From NCBI RefSeq assembly GCF_021919345.1, contig NZ_CP089293.1, forward strand, positions 558,001-622,000: DNA of 64,000 nucleotides. Direction: 5' to 3'. The notes below the pieces were generated by a model, which was given only the letters and a program-made list of their open reading frames with translations, had not been told where the DNA came from and made no database searches. Made by a program: the position numbers and the translations under genes. Shown here in pieces: positions 61,623 through 64,000 of the stretch; position 1 is the first letter of the stretch; each line of letters opens with the position of its first letter. This stretch comes from Paenarthrobacter nicotinovorans (lineage in GTDB: Bacteria > Actinomycetota > Actinomycetes > Actinomycetales > Micrococcaceae).

Positions 61623-63758
61623 ATGACCGCTTGGAACGCAGACACGGAAGCCGGAGCATCCGAACTGGGGGCGGTGACCGTCGTCGAAGGCTCGTCCTTC
61701 TGCATTTCCGCCCACCCGGGCGACATCCACGCAGGCGGTTCGCAAGGCGCGTATTACCAGGACACGCGCATTGTGTCCCGCTGGGTGCTGCGCATCAACG
61801 GCGAACCCCGGGAGCCCCTGGTGGCCCGCAACCCGGCGTCGTTCCAGGCCGAATACGTGGGCCGGGCCTGTACCGAGGACGGGCGCTTTGAAAGCCCGCT
61901 GCTGGTCCGGCACCAGCGCAGCGTCGGATCAGGGCTCCGCGATGACCTCACCATCACCAACTACTCCGGCACCCCGTCAACGTGCACCATCGAACTGCTG
62001 ATCGACGCCGACCTCGCCGACCTCTTCGACGTCAAAGGCGGCAGGGTGGGAACCGCCGAGCAAACCATCAAGGCGGCGCGGGAGGACGGGCTGCACATAG
62101 ACGCCCTGCACTCCAGCGGACAGCGACGGGGAGTGCTGTTCCAGGCGCACGGAGCAAAAGTCACGGAGGAAGGGCTGACGTTCAACGTCACCATCCCTGC
62201 CCGTGAGCAGTGGTCGACCACCATCATTGCCCTGCCGCTGGTCAACGGTGAGGCCCCGGACGATCCCTTCACCGCAGGAACGCCCCTTAAACACAGCACG
62301 GGAGCACGCCGGCAGACCCAATGGGAGGAGCACGTTCCGCGCATCACGGTCAGCGACCAAAACGTCACGGACGTCCTTGCCCAAAGTCAGCGGGACCTCG
62401 GATCACTGAGGATTTTCGACGACGAACACCCCGGCCGTGCCGCCATCGCCGCCGGGGCGCCGTGGTTCATGGCCCTCTTCGGACGGGACTCCCTGCTGGC
62501 CTCCTACATGTCCCTCATGGTTGATCCGAGCCTGGCCGCCGGGACGCTCCAAACACTGGCCGGACTGCAAGGCAGCAAGGTGGACCCCGATTCCGAAGAG
62601 GAGCCCGGGCGCATGCCGCACGAGGTCCGGCTCGGGATCACGGCGGGGTTGTCGTTGGGCGGCACCGCCTATTACGGCACAGCCGATGCGACGCCGCTTT
62701 TCGTCTCCACCCTGGGCGAGTTGAGCCGCTGGGGCCTGGGCGAGGACATCATCGAGTCCCTTCTGCCGCATGCTGACCGGGCCATCGAATGGATGGAGCA
62801 GTACGGCGACCGTGACGGGGACGGGTTCATCGAATACCAGCGCCCCAACAACCACGGCCTGGTGAACCAGGGATGGAAGGACTCGTGGGACGGGATCAAC
62901 TTTGCTGACGGCCGGATGGCGGAGGCCCCGATCGCCCTGTGTGAAGTCCAGGCCTACGCCTACGCGGCATACGTGGGCCGGTCCCTGCTGGCGCGCGCGG
63001 CGGGCGACACCGCCGTCGAACGCCGTTGCGCGGACAAGGCCGCAGAGCTGAAGGAGGCCTTCAACAAGACCTTCTGGTTGCCGGACAAGGGTTACTTCGC
63101 CCTGGCGCTGGACAAGGACAAGAACCCCGTGGATTCGTGTACGTCCAACATGGGCCATTGCCTGTGGGTGGGCATCGTCGACGAGGACAAGGCGCCACAG
63201 GTGGCGGAGCGGCTGATGTCCAAGGAGATGTTCACCGGCTGGGGCATCCGCACCCTCGGCTCCGACATGGGTGCCTACAACCCCGTCAGCTACCACAACG
63301 GCTCGGTCTGGCCCCACGATACGGCGCTCGCCGCCACGGGACTCATGCGCTACGGCTTCGTGGACGAAGCCAGCCGGGTGGCCAGTGGACTGTTCGACGC
63401 CGCCGAGCACTTTGGCGGTCAGCTCCCTGAGCTGTTTTGCGGCTTTGACCGTTCAGAGTTCGCGGAGCCCGTACCGTATCCGACGGCGTGTTCCCCGCAG
63501 GCGTGGGCGGCTGCGGCACCGGTCCAACTGGCCCGGATCCTGTTGCGGTTCGATCCCGATTTCACGCGGGACGTGCTCCACTTGGCTCCGATCCTCCCGG
63601 AGTCCTTCGGCGGGTTCACGGCCGACAACGTGCTGCTCGGGAGTTCGCGGCTCACCGTGCGGGCGTCCGGTTCCTCGGGTACAGTCAGCGGCCTTCCGGA
63701 GGGACTCCATTTGCGCAACGACCCCCGGCCGCAGCTGGCCGGGGACTTGTTTGGCTAA
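61623..63758 (+). CDS. Glycogen debranching-like enzyme (amylo-alpha-1,6-glucosidase family)
   Basis: 711 residues from ATG 61623; TTG 61578 is the alternative. The N-terminal beta domain (about residues 15-230) is of the glycogen-debranching N type. The (alpha/alpha)6 barrel follows with PWFMALFGRDSLLASY (acid side), GWKDSWDGINFADG and YHNGSVWPHDTALAA. Such proteins cut alpha-1,6 or similar glucosidic bonds, but the family is broad and the substrate is not sure. Cytoplasmic. It ends convergent with a GNAT gene; the two stops share CTAA. Confidence 0.88.
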   Translation: MTAWNADTEAGASELGAVTVVEGSSFCISAHPGDIHAGGSQGAYYQDTRIVSRWVLRINGEPREPLVARNPASFQAEYVGRACTEDGRFESPLLVRHQRSVGSGLRDDLTITNYSGTPSTCTIELLIDADLADLFDVKGGRVGTAEQTIKAAREDGLHIDALHSSGQRRGVLFQAHGAKVTEEGLTFNVTIPAREQWSTTIIALPLVNGEAPDDPFTAGTPLKHSTGARRQTQWEEHVPRITVSDQNVTDVLAQSQRDLGSLRIFDDEHPGRAAIAAGAPWFMALFGRDSLLASYMSLMVDPSLAAGTLQTLAGLQGSKVDPDSEEEPGRMPHEVRLGITAGLSLGGTAYYGTADATPLFVSTLGELSRWGLGEDIIESLLPHADRAIEWMEQYGDRDGDGFIEYQRPNNHGLVNQGWKDSWDGINFADGRMAEAPIALCEVQAYAYAAYVGRSLLARAAGDTAVERRCADKAAELKEAFNKTFWLPDKGYFALALDKDKNPVDSCTSNMGHCLWVGIVDEDKAPQVAERLMSKEMFTGWGIRTLGSDMGAYNPVSYHNGSVWPHDTALAATGLMRYGFVDEASRVASGLFDAAEHFGGQLPELFCGFDRSEFAEPVPYPTACSPQAWAAAAPVQLARILLRFDPDFTRDVLHLAPILPESFGGFTADNVLLGSSRLTVRASGSSGTVSGLPEGLHLRNDPRPQLAGDLFG

Positions 63759-64000
63759 AGCCTGTTCTCCATGACGAAGTCGTGTTCCACCGTGTTGCCG
63801 AGCTTGAACGATTTGGTGCCGACGCGCTGGAAACCGCTCTTCTCGTAGAAGCGGATGGCCTTGGCGTTCTCGCTGTTGACGCCCAGCCACACCCCGGATG
63901 CGCCCTTGTCCGCGGCCAGGGCCAGGGATGCCTGGATCAGCCGTGCTGCGGCGCCCTTTCCGTGGTGGTCCGGGTGGACGTAGCATTTGCTCAGTTCGGT
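63755..64000 (-). CDS. GNAT N-acetyltransferase, 5' end outside window
   Basis: 81 C-terminal residues are visible, running to the window edge. The acetyl-CoA motif reads YVHPDHHGKGAAARLIQAS, then GVWLGVNSENAKAIRFYEKS and GFQRVG, which are motifs A and B of the GNAT fold. It moves an acetyl group to an amine; the substrate cannot be told. Its TAG overlaps the TAA of the debranching-like gene. Confidence 0.9.
   Translation of the reverse strand, partial: TELSKCYVHPDHHGKGAAARLIQASLALAADKGASGVWLGVNSENAKAIRFYEKSGFQRVGTKSFKLGNTVEHDFVMENRL

Noticed and set aside
1..64000. CRISPR arrays, prophage genes, rRNA or integrative element
   Set aside because: No regularly spaced repeats, phage structural genes or integrase seen; the IS30 element is the only mobile DNA supported.

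Overview
The window looks like chromosomal DNA of a high-GC actinobacterium of the Micrococcaceae, most likely Arthrobacter or Paenarthrobacter. The grounds are the GC-rich codon use, the purS-purQ-purL order, an ffs-type SRP RNA next to dnaX-recR, a DUF4193 protein, SSI-family proteins and a SigK-like sigma factor. This placement is an inference from gene content; no species can be named from the window alone. Most of the DNA is ordinary core and catabolic chromosome. The only mobile element seen is one IS30-family insertion sequence. No prophage, CRISPR array, rRNA operon or plasmid origin was found.

Layout. 1-2.5 kb: a translationally coupled c-di-GMP module (GGDEF protein, unknown protein, GGDEF-EAL protein). 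2.5-5.9 kb: purL, purQ and purS on the minus strand. 6.2-9 kb: a small membrane protein, a double DUF1540 cysteine-rich protein, a manganese catalase and a D-2-hydroxyacid dehydrogenase. 9.1-15.6 kb: two large secreted enzymes, a multidomain sialidase and a subtilase. 15.6-18.1 kb: a tight minus-strand run of an OhrR-like MarR regulator, an SSI-like lipoprotein, a 312-aa protein and a second SSI-like protein. 18.1-20.1 kb: two small paralogous proteins split by the IS30 element. 20.2-23.8 kb: a LapA-domain protein, a DUF4193 protein, a GH3 beta-glucosidase and a divergent TetR. 24.5-27.8 kb: a copper/heme-peroxidase cluster (membrane protein, CopC, PCu(A)C lipoprotein, Tat-exported DyP). 27.8-36.6 kb: aspartate kinase, a DUF427 protein, a membrane protein, a DHFR-like reductase, recR, dnaX, SRP RNA, a NIF3-insert-like protein and tRNA-Ser(GGA).

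36.6-44.6 kb: LysR and putA, an MpaB-type oxygenase, and a DHA2 transporter with its divergent MarR. 44.7-49 kb: a SigK-like sigma factor, an M23 peptidase, a glutathione peroxidase and a metallophosphoesterase. 49-52.7 kb: a Stealth phosphotransferase, a HAD phosphatase, and an actinobacterial small protein with a LytR_C protein. 52.8-59.6 kb: TetR, then a LacI-controlled arabinoside operon (binding protein, two permeases, GH51 arabinofuranosidase; no ATPase gene). 59.7-64 kb: a FrnE-like oxidoreductase, a GT4 glycosyltransferase with a glycogen-debranching-like enzyme, and the C-terminal part of a GNAT acetyltransferase.

Three things stand out. First, many long, near-perfect palindromes sit at gene ends; two of them, 57 kb apart, share the same arms and inner stem, and one supplies the C-terminus of a gene. 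Second, the IS30 element appears to have inserted at the exact centre of such a palindrome, between two paralogous small genes. Third, a redox-type MarR gene is joined to two subtilisin-inhibitor-like genes that face a subtilase gene. The Stealth gene also appears to lack a canonical start codon for its likely full-length product.
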